From: Glandiceps talaboti
Taxonomy: Eukaryota > Hemichordata > Enteropneusta > Spengelidae
DNA length: 64,000 nt
Assembly: GCF_964340395.1 (NCBI RefSeq)
Contig: NW_027554292.1
Span: 62,001-126,000, forward strand
Reading direction: 5' to 3'
The notes under the pieces are model-generated. The model was given only the letters and a program-made list of their open reading frames with translations, was not told the DNA's origin and made no database searches. Both the position numbers and the translations under genes were made by a program. Shown one piece after another: positions 36,336-44,394 of this stretch (its first letter is position 1; each line of letters opens with the position of its first letter).

Positions 36336-37578
36336 TAATAGATTTTAATTTAGATTCTTGAATTTTAAGCATAGCATCACTTATAATGAAAATATTTGCG
36401 CTTATTTTTTCTTGTGGGTCTGTGGATTCTCGTTGAATTTCCAGTTGAACCCCATCTTTTGTATTCATGACTTTCAGACCACTACCATGATATCTATTAT
36501 CCTTAAAACTTCTTAAATCAATAAACAAACAATATTTATTTAACAGAAAGTTTTCCTCAGTTATTTCCTCTACTTTATCGCAACAGAACTCAGATGACAT
36601 GAAATAACGTCTGGTTTCTTCCCAAAATTTTCTAGGAGATAATCCCTGTGCATACACTTTATTTGCGATACCTTCTATCGTTATTGCAACAGAATTAATA
36701 CTAGGATTAAAGAATAATTCGGTATCTAATGCATTTTGTAGCTGTGGTGTACTGAATAATACAAAAATTCCTGTCAAGCTTCTACGTGGTATATTAATAT
36801 TCTCGTTAATAATTGTATTTGTACCAGAGAAGTTAATTGTTCTGAAATGTTGAATATGTTCGTAAAGAAAACTTTTAACGCTGTTATAATAACCCTTAAT
36901 TTCCATAGCTAACTTTGGATCTCTTATCGTTTCATATTCAAGTTAAATGTTTGTTAAAGTATAATCCCAACGATCCGTGTCTTCACATACTAGGATTTTA
37001 TTAACGGGAGCAAGAGTAATCTCCCATTCGATATGACTTCCTAAGCTCGAAGGATATACGGCTCCATGACCATTCATTATAGGATGCAATTTCGCTAGAT
37101 CGATCGCATATTTTTTACCATATGCCTTATGAAGTGCACCCTCTCCTAAGTAAGCCCCACCACCAACTCCAACGATATTATCGCTTCTCAATTTTCGGAG
37201 ATTTTCTGACTGAATTCCATACAGCGTTTTATTTGTTCTATCTGAATACAGATCTTCATACGTTTGTACTAAATTGTAGTTTGTTAAATCCATTAAGATT
37301 TCCCCTTCGAATTTTAAAACTAATCGACTGATGATGTTAGCAGACAGGTTTTGAACAACGAAGTTCTTATTATGACCGTTTAGTTTAAGATCAAAAACGA
37401 GATTGAATTTACCCGTTAGAACAACAGTGTCTTCTAATTTTGGACACCTGATATATAAAACTTCACCGGGTTTTGCACGATTTGGATTATACGTTACAAC
37501 GTGATGAGTTCGTTCTCCTTTACTACCGAGTGCGTTCAATTTTGAGTAGTCACCTTGAAGTTCTCTATTGTAAGGCAT
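36328..37578 (-). pseudogene. Major capsid protein candidate (double jelly roll), one in-frame TAA
   Basis: The ATG at 37,578 (MPYNRELQGDYSK) opens a 211-codon frame to TAA at 36,943-36,945. The same frame then continues to 36,328, giving a total of about 416 codons. Features: YNPNRAKPGEVLYIRCPKL, LVFDLKLNGHNKNFVVQNLS, ISRLVLKFEGEILMDLTNY and, near the stop, IEWEITLAPVNKILV and DYTLTNI. After the stop come RRSLTGIFVLFS, PSINSVAITIEGIANKVY, GSGLKVMNTKDGVQLEIQRE and FIISDAMLKIQ. I recognise this as a capsid-size strand-rich protein repeated in animal Polinton-type elements and infer the double-jelly-roll major capsid protein. The upstream 11 codons (MYFSIKYSIRK) start at TTG and belong to the AT-rich leader. 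One stop is the only visible break. Confidence 0.72.
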
Positions 37579-37647
37579 TTTTCTTATACTATATTTTATA
37601 CTAAAATACAAAAAAATATTAGTATTTTATTTTTTCATTTCATTTAT

Positions 37648-38385
37648 TTATTTATTTTTTGCTCGTTTAGTTAAAATCCGTTCATAAAGGTATACCGCTA
37701 TTGCAGTTGCCAACAGCCATACATGTTCAGCTATAAATCCTACAACTTGTCCCGCTGTTTTTAAAATGAGTGACACGATAGAACCGATAATACCTGGCAG
37801 TGCCATCGCTGCTTTATTACCGAGCCATTTTAATACATCCGCAACACATTTAATAACTGCTTTGACTGGACCACCACCACTACTACCACTGCTACCACTG
37901 CTACCAACGGGTGGTGATTTAGCTATACCTAATGCAATGGCTATGGTAGTTATAACTAAACCGAGTGCTGTTGCTAATGAAATTATAGTAACTCCATTAC
38001 GTTTGAAAAGAATTACCAGTTTATCTTTAATACTAAGATTTGGGTCTTTGAGTACTTCTTTCAAAGAAGATGTCTCAGCTAACTTATTACGTAAAGTATC
38101 AGTTAACTTATTATATTTTAAGATATGAATCTCAATTCTGCCTAATTCTTTTTTTTCGTCTTGCGTTAATTCTTCGATTTTTTGTCGGTTTTCTAATTCT
38201 TTTTTTCTATCATACAAATCTTCTAAACTTTTGACTGCTGTATCAATTTCTTTACGCATGATTTTACATTCAGGGTTGAGTTCATTCCATTCTTCAATTT
38301 TGTTTTCAACCTTACTGATTTCATCTTTATTACCTGCAGTGTCTCTTCTGAGGTAGGCTTGATAGTCTCTTAATTGACCAACCAT
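37648..38385 (-). CDS. Coiled-coil membrane protein, probably the C-terminal part of a split gene
   Basis: 245 codons. Residues 1-120 form a charged coiled-coil-like region (KIEEWNELN, KSLEDLYDRKKELENRQ, TDTLRNKLAETSSLKEVL). Then LSIKDKLVILFKRNGVTIIS leads into a hydrophobic helix (about 130-155), a Gly/Ser linker (VGSSGSSGSSGGG) and further hydrophobic segments (ALPGIIGSIVSLILKTAGQV and HVWLLATAIAVYLY). The arrangement matches a large membrane protein known from animal Polinton-type elements. The frame is open upstream of the ATG (EVEAIDLTPPM), overlapping the end of the 38,400-38,906 frame. Both frames are probably one gene separated by a frameshift near 38,410-38,440. Confidence 0.7.
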   Translation of the reverse strand: MVGQLRDYQAYLRRDTAGNKDEISKVENKIEEWNELNPECKIMRKEIDTAVKSLEDLYDRKKELENRQKIEELTQDEKKELGRIEIHILKYNKLTDTLRNKLAETSSLKEVLKDPNLSIKDKLVILFKRNGVTIISLATALGLVITTIAIALGIAKSPPVGSSGSSGSSGGGPVKAVIKCVADVLKWLGNKAAMALPGIIGSIVSLILKTAGQVVGFIAEHVWLLATAIAVYLYERILTKRAKNK

Positions 38386-38399
38386 TGGTGGTGTTAAAT

Positions 38400-38906
38400 C
38401 TATAGCTTCAACTTCATCACATTCAAAGGACCGGTAGCAGCAGTGTCAACAGCAGTGTCCTCGAAAAGTCTATTAGCAGCTGCAGTACCAATTTTACTTT
38501 TTATTGTACTTTTAGCTAAAAGTTTACCGTTTCTTGTAATCCGTTGATTTCTCACGTTATCATACAACTCTCCATCCTTTCCTACATGTGTATTTAATTG
38601 TAATTCAGTTCGATTAACTGGCACGCCACTTTTTTTGATAACTGCATCAATAGTATCTTCCAATGCTTTATTTCTTAATTCAGTCAATTTAGCTCCAGCG
38701 GGAGCTGCTGCGCTAACGAGGTCAACTGTGGTGCCAACGGGAGCTACAGCATCTATGAATGATGTGTCCTGGAAGCCACTCATTAATTCAAAATCCAACG
38801 AATCTTGTTCGTAGTCTGTCATTTCCAAGTCTTCCCCGGGGTCTCCAAGGTCATCTACATTTTCGTTTTCAAAAGGATTAATATCGAAAGGATCAAAGTC
38901 AGTCAT
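38400..38906 (-). CDS. Acidic N-terminal part of the split membrane-protein gene
   Basis: 168 codons from ATG. Acidic, disordered N-terminus (DPFDINPFENENVDDLGD, EDLEMTDYEQDS). A middle part has LRNKALEDTIDAVIKKSGVP and DGELYDNVRNQRITRNGKLL, and the end is Thr/Ala-rich (FEDTAVDTAATGP). It ends NVMKLKL only 15 nt before the next ATG, while another frame carries coding-like text across that point (CDEVEAIDLT). A frameshift or programmed shift joining it to the downstream gene is likely. The function is not established. The stop of this frame is 21 nt downstream of a GCAGTGTCAACAGCAGTGTC repeat, a possible slippage source. Confidence 0.65.
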   Translation of the reverse strand: MTDFDPFDINPFENENVDDLGDPGEDLEMTDYEQDSLDFELMSGFQDTSFIDAVAPVGTTVDLVSAAAPAGAKLTELRNKALEDTIDAVIKKSGVPVNRTELQLNTHVGKDGELYDNVRNQRITRNGKLLAKSTIKSKIGTAAANRLFEDTAVDTAATGPLNVMKLKL

Positions 38907-38937
38907 CTTATTAATATTATATAATGTTATTCAAATA

Positions 38938-39726
38938 TTATATAAATAAGTAACTTAAAAATATTATCCCAACTATTAATCCCATCGTTGAATATTCATG
39001 AACAACGTCACGCTCTCCATGCGCTGCTACCGCTTCGACTACTGCTGGTGTTACTGCTACTTCAGCTGCTGGCGCTGCTACCGCTTCAACCGCGACTGAC
39101 GATGCTGGTGCGACTGACGATGCTGGTGCATCTAGTCGTTCTACTGGATCATCATGACCTTCCATTTCTTTTAATGCTGATTCTTTTACGTCATTATTTA
39201 TGTTGTTATAACCGAACTTCATATCTTCTGTCGCTTGTTGTAAGAAATTGTTATAACCCGCCACATTCGTATTCAAATTTATAATCATTTTACTCGGGAT
39301 TAACCATAAAGAAGGAGAAATGGCTAGATCTAACTTTAACCTCGTTGCATTAATTACATTTTGATAACGTGGTATACTATCATCCTCATTAATGCCTCTC
39401 GTCTCATCCTCGAGTAATGATATCATTTTTTGTCTCGTTTCTTGACCAGCACCGCCAGAGTCTGCTATACTTACTCGCGTGTCTGCTTGACTTCCGAACA
39501 CGCAATATACATAAGATTCGATCGATCGATTTAATCGTCCTAAACCTGCTTGCGTAAAACCTGTGCTGTTTGGTAAAACAAAATAATGGTACTGCTTATA
39601 ATCAGGATTTTGAAATTTATACCAATGCCAACTTCTGCGAGCCTCTTCTGGAGCATCAGGGTTTTCAACCATTGTATTTTGATATTTATATTGGATATCT
39701 TTTATATATGGATTTTCACCACTCAT
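38938..39726 (-). CDS. Conserved Polinton-type protein, C-terminal membrane anchor
   Basis: 262 codons from the ATG at 39,726 (MSGENPYIKD); the GTG three codons upstream is not needed. N-terminal two thirds: RRSWHWYKFQNPDYKQYHYF, AGLGRLNRSIESYVYCVFGS, DSIPRYQNVINATRLKLDLA and SPSLWLIPSKMIINL, which I recognise as a protein repeated in Polinton-type elements. Residues about 200-245 are an Ala/Val/Pro low-complexity stalk (PASSVAPASSVAVEAVAAP). The last 17 (MGLIVGIIFLSYLFI) are a probable transmembrane anchor. Its start overlaps the stop of the upstream gene (39,716) by 11 nt. Intact. The role is unknown; a capsid or membrane-linked virion protein is plausible. Confidence 0.75.
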   Translation of the reverse strand: MSGENPYIKDIQYKYQNTMVENPDAPEEARRSWHWYKFQNPDYKQYHYFVLPNSTGFTQAGLGRLNRSIESYVYCVFGSQADTRVSIADSGGAGQETRQKMISLLEDETRGINEDDSIPRYQNVINATRLKLDLAISPSLWLIPSKMIINLNTNVAGYNNFLQQATEDMKFGYNNINNDVKESALKEMEGHDDPVERLDAPASSVAPASSVAVEAVAAPAAEVAVTPAVVEAVAAHGERDVVHEYSTMGLIVGIIFLSYLFI

Positions 39727-40422
39727 AACCGACACCTATACCATTGTTTCCCGATGTGTCATACGTGAATCTGAAATCTGTATTATAATCTAATCCGAAT
39801 TCATCGCATATTCTATGATAAGACGATACATCATTTAAATTATCGACTTTATTAAAAGTGTCTGGGTCGTCAGGTAGTGGGCAAGAAAGTTCATTCAATA
39901 TTCTTCTTATAGTATAGTAAAGTACACGTGAAATCTAAAAAATGATTGAATCTGTTTAGGGATCTCATCATTATACAGATGATCGTGAATACTAACACCG
40001 CATCCGGTCGTAGCTAACCAAACAGCAAAATTCAATTGTTGATCCCAATAACTCATATTTGGACCTTTCAACCATTTGTCGGCACTGCCTGCATTTTTAT
40101 GAATTAATATGTAGTTTTTGAATATATCTCTCAATTTTATATTGAATAAATCAGTTTCGCTTACTTAAACAACCATGTTGACTAATATGTCTCGTATATT
40201 CACGGATAACTTTTTATCAAATGGTTGATGTAGTGCATAGTTAGTATTTTGTGCTAAAGTAAATGGTTTTGGATAGTTAAGCAAGTGCGGCTGTTCCTGC
40301 GGTTCCTGCGGTTCCGATACGACTAAAGGTGGCTTTGGCTTTGGTTTTGGCTTTGGCTTCGTCTTCGTTCTTGTTAATGGTGGTGATTCTGTATAAAACG
40401 GTCTATAAATTTGGCTTTCTTG
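39716..40422 (-). pseudogene. Conserved Polinton-type protein with KWLKGPNMSYWDQQLNF motif, broken
   Basis: The minus-strand frame from about 40,422 runs through a Pro/Lys-rich segment (RTKTKPKPKPKPKPPL). It then meets a TAA at 40,165-40,167 and continues in the same frame with LRDIFKNYILIHKNAGSADK, WLKGPNMSYWDQQLNFAVW and LATTGCGVSIHDHL to a TAA at 39,907. The rest (RRILNELSCPLPDDPDTF ... YHRICDEFGLDYNTDFRFTY) lies in another frame from about 39,910 to 39,716; a small indel inside ACTATACTATAAG explains the shift. The central motif is one I recognise as highly conserved in animal Polinton-type elements, with no known function. No proper ATG remains at the 5' end. It is in frame with the end of the preceding gene. 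Confidence 0.75.
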
Positions 40423-40443
40423 TTAACTTCGAGTAAGGTAATC

Positions 40444-40826
40444 CTAATGACCACATTTTTCAAGTAACTCTATACAAAACACTATATAAAACATACTGAT
40501 AAATTTCCATAGTATACGTCTGTTCTTAGTATCTTGTATTAATTTAAGAACCCAGTATTCATTTAAAAATTTAACTTCTTGATTGTCCTCTGGCTCTGGA
40601 AATAAATCTACGAATTCAATACGTTTAAAAAAACTCTTTTTTTTACTTCTTTACAAAAGGCTAAAATAATCTGATATATATTTTGATCTTTCAATTTTGC
40701 CCCTGTATTTACTATTAATACATGCATATTTTTCCTTCTGAAACTGTCCCATTCTAGCTCTACATTAAAACCAAGGACGTCTTTGTACTTGTTTAAAAAA
40801 TTTGTGATGTTATGTTCTCCAAACAT
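40444..40826 (-). pseudogene. Element protein of unknown function, frameshifted in a T-run
   Basis: ATG at 40,826 (MFGEHNITNFLNKYKDV). The first part has FNVELEWDSFRRKNMHVLIV, then NTGAKLKDQNIYQIILAFC, resembling a conserved protein of this element class. It stops at 40,608, but a second frame entered at a run of seven T near 40,630 continues with FKRIEFVDLFPEPEDNQEVK and FLNEYWVLKLIQDTKNRRIL to TAG at 40,444-40,446. After that stop the same frame leads to the Pro/Lys-rich start of the next pseudogene, so the two might once have been one gene. Function unknown. Confidence 0.65.
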
Positions 40827-40844
40827 AATGTACTATACATTATA

Positions 40845-41951
40845 CTATTTTTTAATTTTCTTAATATTTTCAATCGGTTCCCAAGAATTGAATTTATCGC
40901 CATATCCTAACCATTTTACCAATGCGTATTCATGGCCTTTAATTTTTTTCTTACGTAATATTTTTTCAATTTTATATTTCTTTGGCTCCTTCGATTCCTT
41001 CGATTCCTCAGTCATATGCGTGCGCTCATCAATCGATAATTCTTGTTCATAAAACGTGCCGTCAATGTCTTCACCCGACAAATCTTCTAGAGTGTAAACA
41101 ATAACGGGACCAAAGATAATTTGTTTGGTTTTGAAAAGTTCACGCGTATAGTTTGGTAGATATCCTTTGGCAAACACGTTCTTATATTTGGAAATTCTCA
41201 CGGTATCACCGATATTAAACTTCGGAGTTCCATATTCAACAGTGAGATAAGCACCATACAAATTATACCAAACAATATTTTCATTCTTTGGTAATGATGC
41301 TTCCTTCGGAGTCATGTGGATTGAATTGTGGTAGGTATTGTTATAACCATCCATTAATCGATCTAGTACATCTACCCAATTTCTAGTTTGTTTATCAGTA
41401 AAATATTTTTACATACGTGATTTAAGTGTCCTGTTAAAACGCTCGACAACCGATGCCTTTTTATCTGACCGTGTACTAAACCACTAAATTTCACGATTTT
41501 CAAAGAGATCTTTAACATACTTATTGTAAAATTCCCGTCCTTCATCAAACTGTATTTTATTCGGTTCACGGTCTTTAAAAATTAACTCAAAGGAGTCAGC
41601 CATTTCAATACCACGTTTTGACTTGAGTGGTATCGCCCAGGCATACTTCGATAACACATCGATAACAGTCAGGATGTAACGATACCCCTGGTCATTGGAC
41701 ATCTCTACAATGTCAGCTTGCCACTGGTCATCGATTCCAGAAACAATTACTTTGCGGTAAGGGAACTTTTTAATCGCTGGTTTGTGCATAGTGTAAACTT
41801 CTTGTTCTTCTAACCATTGTTTCATTTCCTTATACTTAATTTTTTAAATTTTTTTTTGTTTCACGTCTTCTTTGATTTTACGCCACAATTTTGTGATGCC
41901 GCTGTATGCTAAATCAGAATTATAATACAAGTCTCGCAAATACTGATCCAT
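40845..41951 (-). pseudogene. Retroviral-type integrase with C-terminal chromodomain, broken
   Basis: ATG at 41,951 (MDQYLRDLYYNSDLAYSGIT), then a frameshift in a poly-T run near 41,845. From 41,825 one frame runs to 40,845 but contains TAG at 41,484 and TAA at 41,409. Catalytic core: DDQWQADIVEMSNDQGYRYI (first Asp), YAWAIPLKSKRG, KIQFDEGREFYN (second Asp), and between the two stops ASVVERFNRTLKSR (the Glu of DD(35)E). C-terminal part: NIGDTVRISKYKNVFAKGY, an SH3-like piece. It ends with a chromodomain, YKIEKILRKKKIKGHEYALV then KWLGYGDKFNSWEPIENI, whose aromatic residues are visible. This is the Polinton-type integrase that joins element ends to host DNA; the chromodomain may guide it to modified histones. 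Inactive here. Confidence 0.92.
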
Positions 41952-41957
41952 AGTATA

Positions 41958-41977
41958 GTATAGTATATATACTATAC
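41958..41977. promoter_or_regulatory. 20-nt palindromic TATA box upstream of the integrase
   Basis: GTATAGTATATATACTATAC is a perfect palindrome ending 7 nt upstream of the integrase ATG. Its core equals the box at 33,809-33,824. Confidence 0.6.
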
Positions 41978-42069
41978 AGTAAACATTTTTATTTTTTTTT
42001 ATTTTTTTATTTATTTTTTATTATTTGACTATAGCGTGTGGCGACTTCGTATCTGAATAACCATTCAGT

Positions 42070-42480
42070 TTATAATACTTCCAAAGGTGGAGTATAATTA
42101 GCAGCTTTTTGCATTTCGAGAGACTTCATGAATACTTCCCGAATAAATTCCTGAGGTGTTTCAGAGTAAATATTTGCTTGCGTATATGTTAGTAATTCTT
42201 TGAAATTCTTATATTGTACTTTTAATCGTGATACTTTATCCGATAATTTTAAGTTTTGGTTGACAACTGTAACAACTATTGGAACAGCTGCTAATAAACT
42301 AATAAAAACTGGAATCGCTGGAACAGCAGCTAATGCACCAACTCCTGAAATAATTCAACTAGTAATAAGTATCCCTTTATTAACACGACTTAATAATTTA
42401 TAAGAACGTCTATACGCACTACATACTCGTGTAAGATAATCGAGTAGGTCTTGTATCGTTTTAATATTTTGATCAATCAT
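42070..42480 (-). pseudogene. Conserved membrane protein of the element, one in-frame TGA
   Basis: ATG at 42,480 (MIDQNIKTIQDLLDYLTRVC). The frame meets TGA at 42,355-42,357 (codon 42) and then continues in frame to a TAA at 42,070-42,072, for a total of 137 codons. The part around the stop is hydrophobic (IISGVGALAAVPAIPVFISL, LAAVPIVVTVV), probably two membrane helices. The C-terminal part is charged (LSDKVSRLKVQYKNFKELLT, SETPQEFIREVFMKSLEMQK). The family is unnamed; similar hydrophobic Gly/Ala/Val/Pro proteins occur in Polinton elements. The plus-strand frame at 42,200-42,403 is only its shadow. Confidence 0.65.
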
Positions 42481-42568
42481 TTTATGGTATCACTTTGTAT
42501 CACTTTGTATCACTTTATATATGTAAAAATATTATTTTTATATTATTTTTATATTATTTTTATAACTA

Positions 42569-42769
42569 TAAGGTTTGATAATTAAAGTGGAATGAAACAC
42601 TACTTTTAAATATTGACGATTTGGTATTTCAATAGAATTTAATGGTTTCAAATTCATATTTAAAGTCGTATGATTCTGGAGGTATATCAGTTATATATTC
42701 ATAAATATCATTTTTAAAAGGTTTGATAATTAAAGTGGAATGAAAGACTACTTTTAAATCTTGACGATT
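42569..42769. repeat. 51-bp direct duplication at a gene 3' end
   Basis: 42,569-42,620 and 42,718-42,769 share AAGGTTTGATAATTAAAGTG, then GAATGAAA.ACTACTTTTAAAT with few differences. The second lies inside the coding end of the next gene; the first lies downstream of its stop. Confidence 0.85.
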
Positions 42770-43287
42770 AAATACCTCAAAAGAAGAAGTAATTTTTGAT
42801 TTATTTTGCACTACTAAAAATCGAGAAATAGATGCTGGTATAATTTGTTTGTTTATAATAAATGTTGAATGAGTTATAGTTTGTGTATCTCTAGATCTAT
42901 CGGTAGAAAACTTTAAATTAACATTAATTATTCCTCTCTCATTATTATCCTTTAAAATACCACCACTATCTACAACATGTTGTATATGATAAGTTCCTGG
43001 TAGTATATAGTTTTTTTTTCTATCTCTTCATATATTACTTTATTTGTGTTTATTATATGAGAAAATTCATTTAACATTATTCTAATAATTCTTTTGCGGT
43101 TTAATTGAATTATTGCAATTTCTTCTCCTCTTTCTTCTGTTTTAGGTTTTGGAGGTGGAATCGGCTTTAATTTAAACATATTATTTTCATATTCTAAGTA
43201 ATATTTAACACCTGTGATTGGTTTCTTAAATTTAATATCCCTAAGATCATTGAGAGATAAGCTGCGAGAGTTTATTGTTGTGGTCAT
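42629..43287 (-). pseudogene. Element protein with SLNDLRDI N-terminus, one frameshift
   Basis: ATG at 43,287 (MTTTINSRSLSLNDLRDI). The first frame (105 codons) has YYLEYENNMFKLKPIPPPKP and a basic IQLNRKRIIRIMLNE. Near a poly-A/T run at about 43,010-43,020 the coding sense moves to another frame (LPGTYHIQHVVDSGGILK, FSTDRSRDTQTITHSTFIIN), which runs open to 42,629. Together they give about 219 codons. The LNDLRDI opening is shared with two other element genes (34,629 and 43,315) and suggests a common virion-attachment module. The remainder looks strand-rich; fibre-like function is inference. A TATATACACA box precedes the ATG. Confidence 0.6.
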
Positions 43288-43314
43288 TATTATGTGTATA
43301 TATAATTAATCTAT

Positions 43315-44324
43315 TTAAAATACTTTAAAATCTATAAGAATCAAACGTTTCAAAGTTATTGTTTTAATATCTAAAAACTTTAACCCTTGTGTTATTGCAT
43401 GTAACACTTCATTTGTTTGTAATGCTTCCGCTAATTTAGATGACACTTTATTTTCTGTAAAAGTAACATTAATATTCTCATTCTCAATATGAATTTCAAT
43501 AGTTAATAATGTACGTCGTTCACATGCTATTGAAAATCCATCTAAAAGAGTATCGTATTCACCCTCAGTATTTAATTTAATACATTTAGTAATAATGGTA
43601 CCACTGGTTACTTTCTTCATATCATCCACCGACACATCACTAGCACTAGACAATTCTAGTTTTGCCACATCAATAGGTTTCAAACCGAATGTTTTAAACT
43701 GCGCATCATAAAATAAGTTAATAATTCCTTCATCAATGTTATAACCACAATACCATTCCCCTGAATTCATAATTCTAATAAAAATATTGTCATTATCTAC
43801 TAATGTTGTTGTCTCATCCATTTTTAAATGCAGCTTTGGTTTGAGAAAGTCTAACAGGTCTAGTCTAGGATCTGGTTCCGGTAAATAATGTCTGATATCA
43901 GCTAAACTAAATGTTTTATCATTGTTATTATGAACTGACACATAAGGAACTCGGTCAGTTAAACCATAATCAATAGTTAATGGCTTTTTAAGCATTTCAA
44001 CATAATCTCGTGGTAAATCAAAAGTATAGAACGTAGCAGCTCTGTTGCTATACGCAAAACCAAATGGCACATGATGTTTTGATACTTTATATTCTTCGAT
44101 TGTATCATCTACATCATTTAGGTCTACTAAATTATTGGTATGTTCGTGTGATTGAACTGCCGCTGGTTCTATTTATATTTTTTCTTTTCATTCTTCCATC
44201 TTAAAACAAAATCTTTATTATTATGTCGTCCGGATAAATTTGTTGCGTTAATATCTCTGAGATCATTAAGTGCATATCCTTGAGGTGTTATCTTACCTAG
44301 TCCAAGAATTGATGGTGATGGCAT
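43315..44324 (-). pseudogene. Fibre-like element protein, frameshifted after its N-terminal module
   Basis: ATG at 44,324 opens a 51-codon frame (GKITPQGYALNDLRDINATN, then NNKDFVLRWKNEKKKYK) ending with TAG at 44,169-44,171. From about 44,165 another frame is open to 43,315 (EPAAVQSHEHTNNLVDLNDV ... YSNRAATFYTFDLPRDYVEM ... FIRIMNSGEWYCGYNIDEGI). The shift is in an A-run. The N-terminal module is nearly identical at DNA level to part of the gene at 34,629-35,009. The GTG-started frame from 44,070 is only the downstream portion. I interpret it as a virion fibre or attachment-type protein because of the 'LxDLxDI..VLR' opening; the C-terminal domain is not recognised. Confidence 0.6.
44200..44288. 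repeat. 89-bp coding duplicate of 34,888-34,976
   Basis: By my reading the two 89-bp stretches differ at three positions only, in the same orientation, 9.3 kb apart. They encode the shared fibre-like N-terminal module. Confidence 0.9.
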
Positions 44325-44394
44325 ATTATAGTATGTAATATATTTATACTATATATAATATAATATACTATAATATACTATACTATTAAAAACA
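44325..44394. promoter_or_regulatory. Divergent AT-rich promoter region
   Basis: 70 bp of almost pure A/T (ATATTATAGTATGTAATATA, then repeated ATACTATA) between the divergent ATGs at 44,324 (minus) and 44,395 (plus). It is the switch point between the minus-strand block and the plus-strand block of the element. Confidence 0.6.

Noticed and set aside
37766-39284. Plus-strand frames of 98-120 codons opposite the membrane-protein and anchored-protein genes
   Set aside because: Antisense shadows of the minus-strand genes, Leu/Pro-rich because of the Gly/Ser and Ala/Val repeats on the other strand.
41372-41569. 65-codon minus frame inside the integrase
   Set aside because: Shadow in another frame; the integrase frame itself continues through here with the catalytic Glu.
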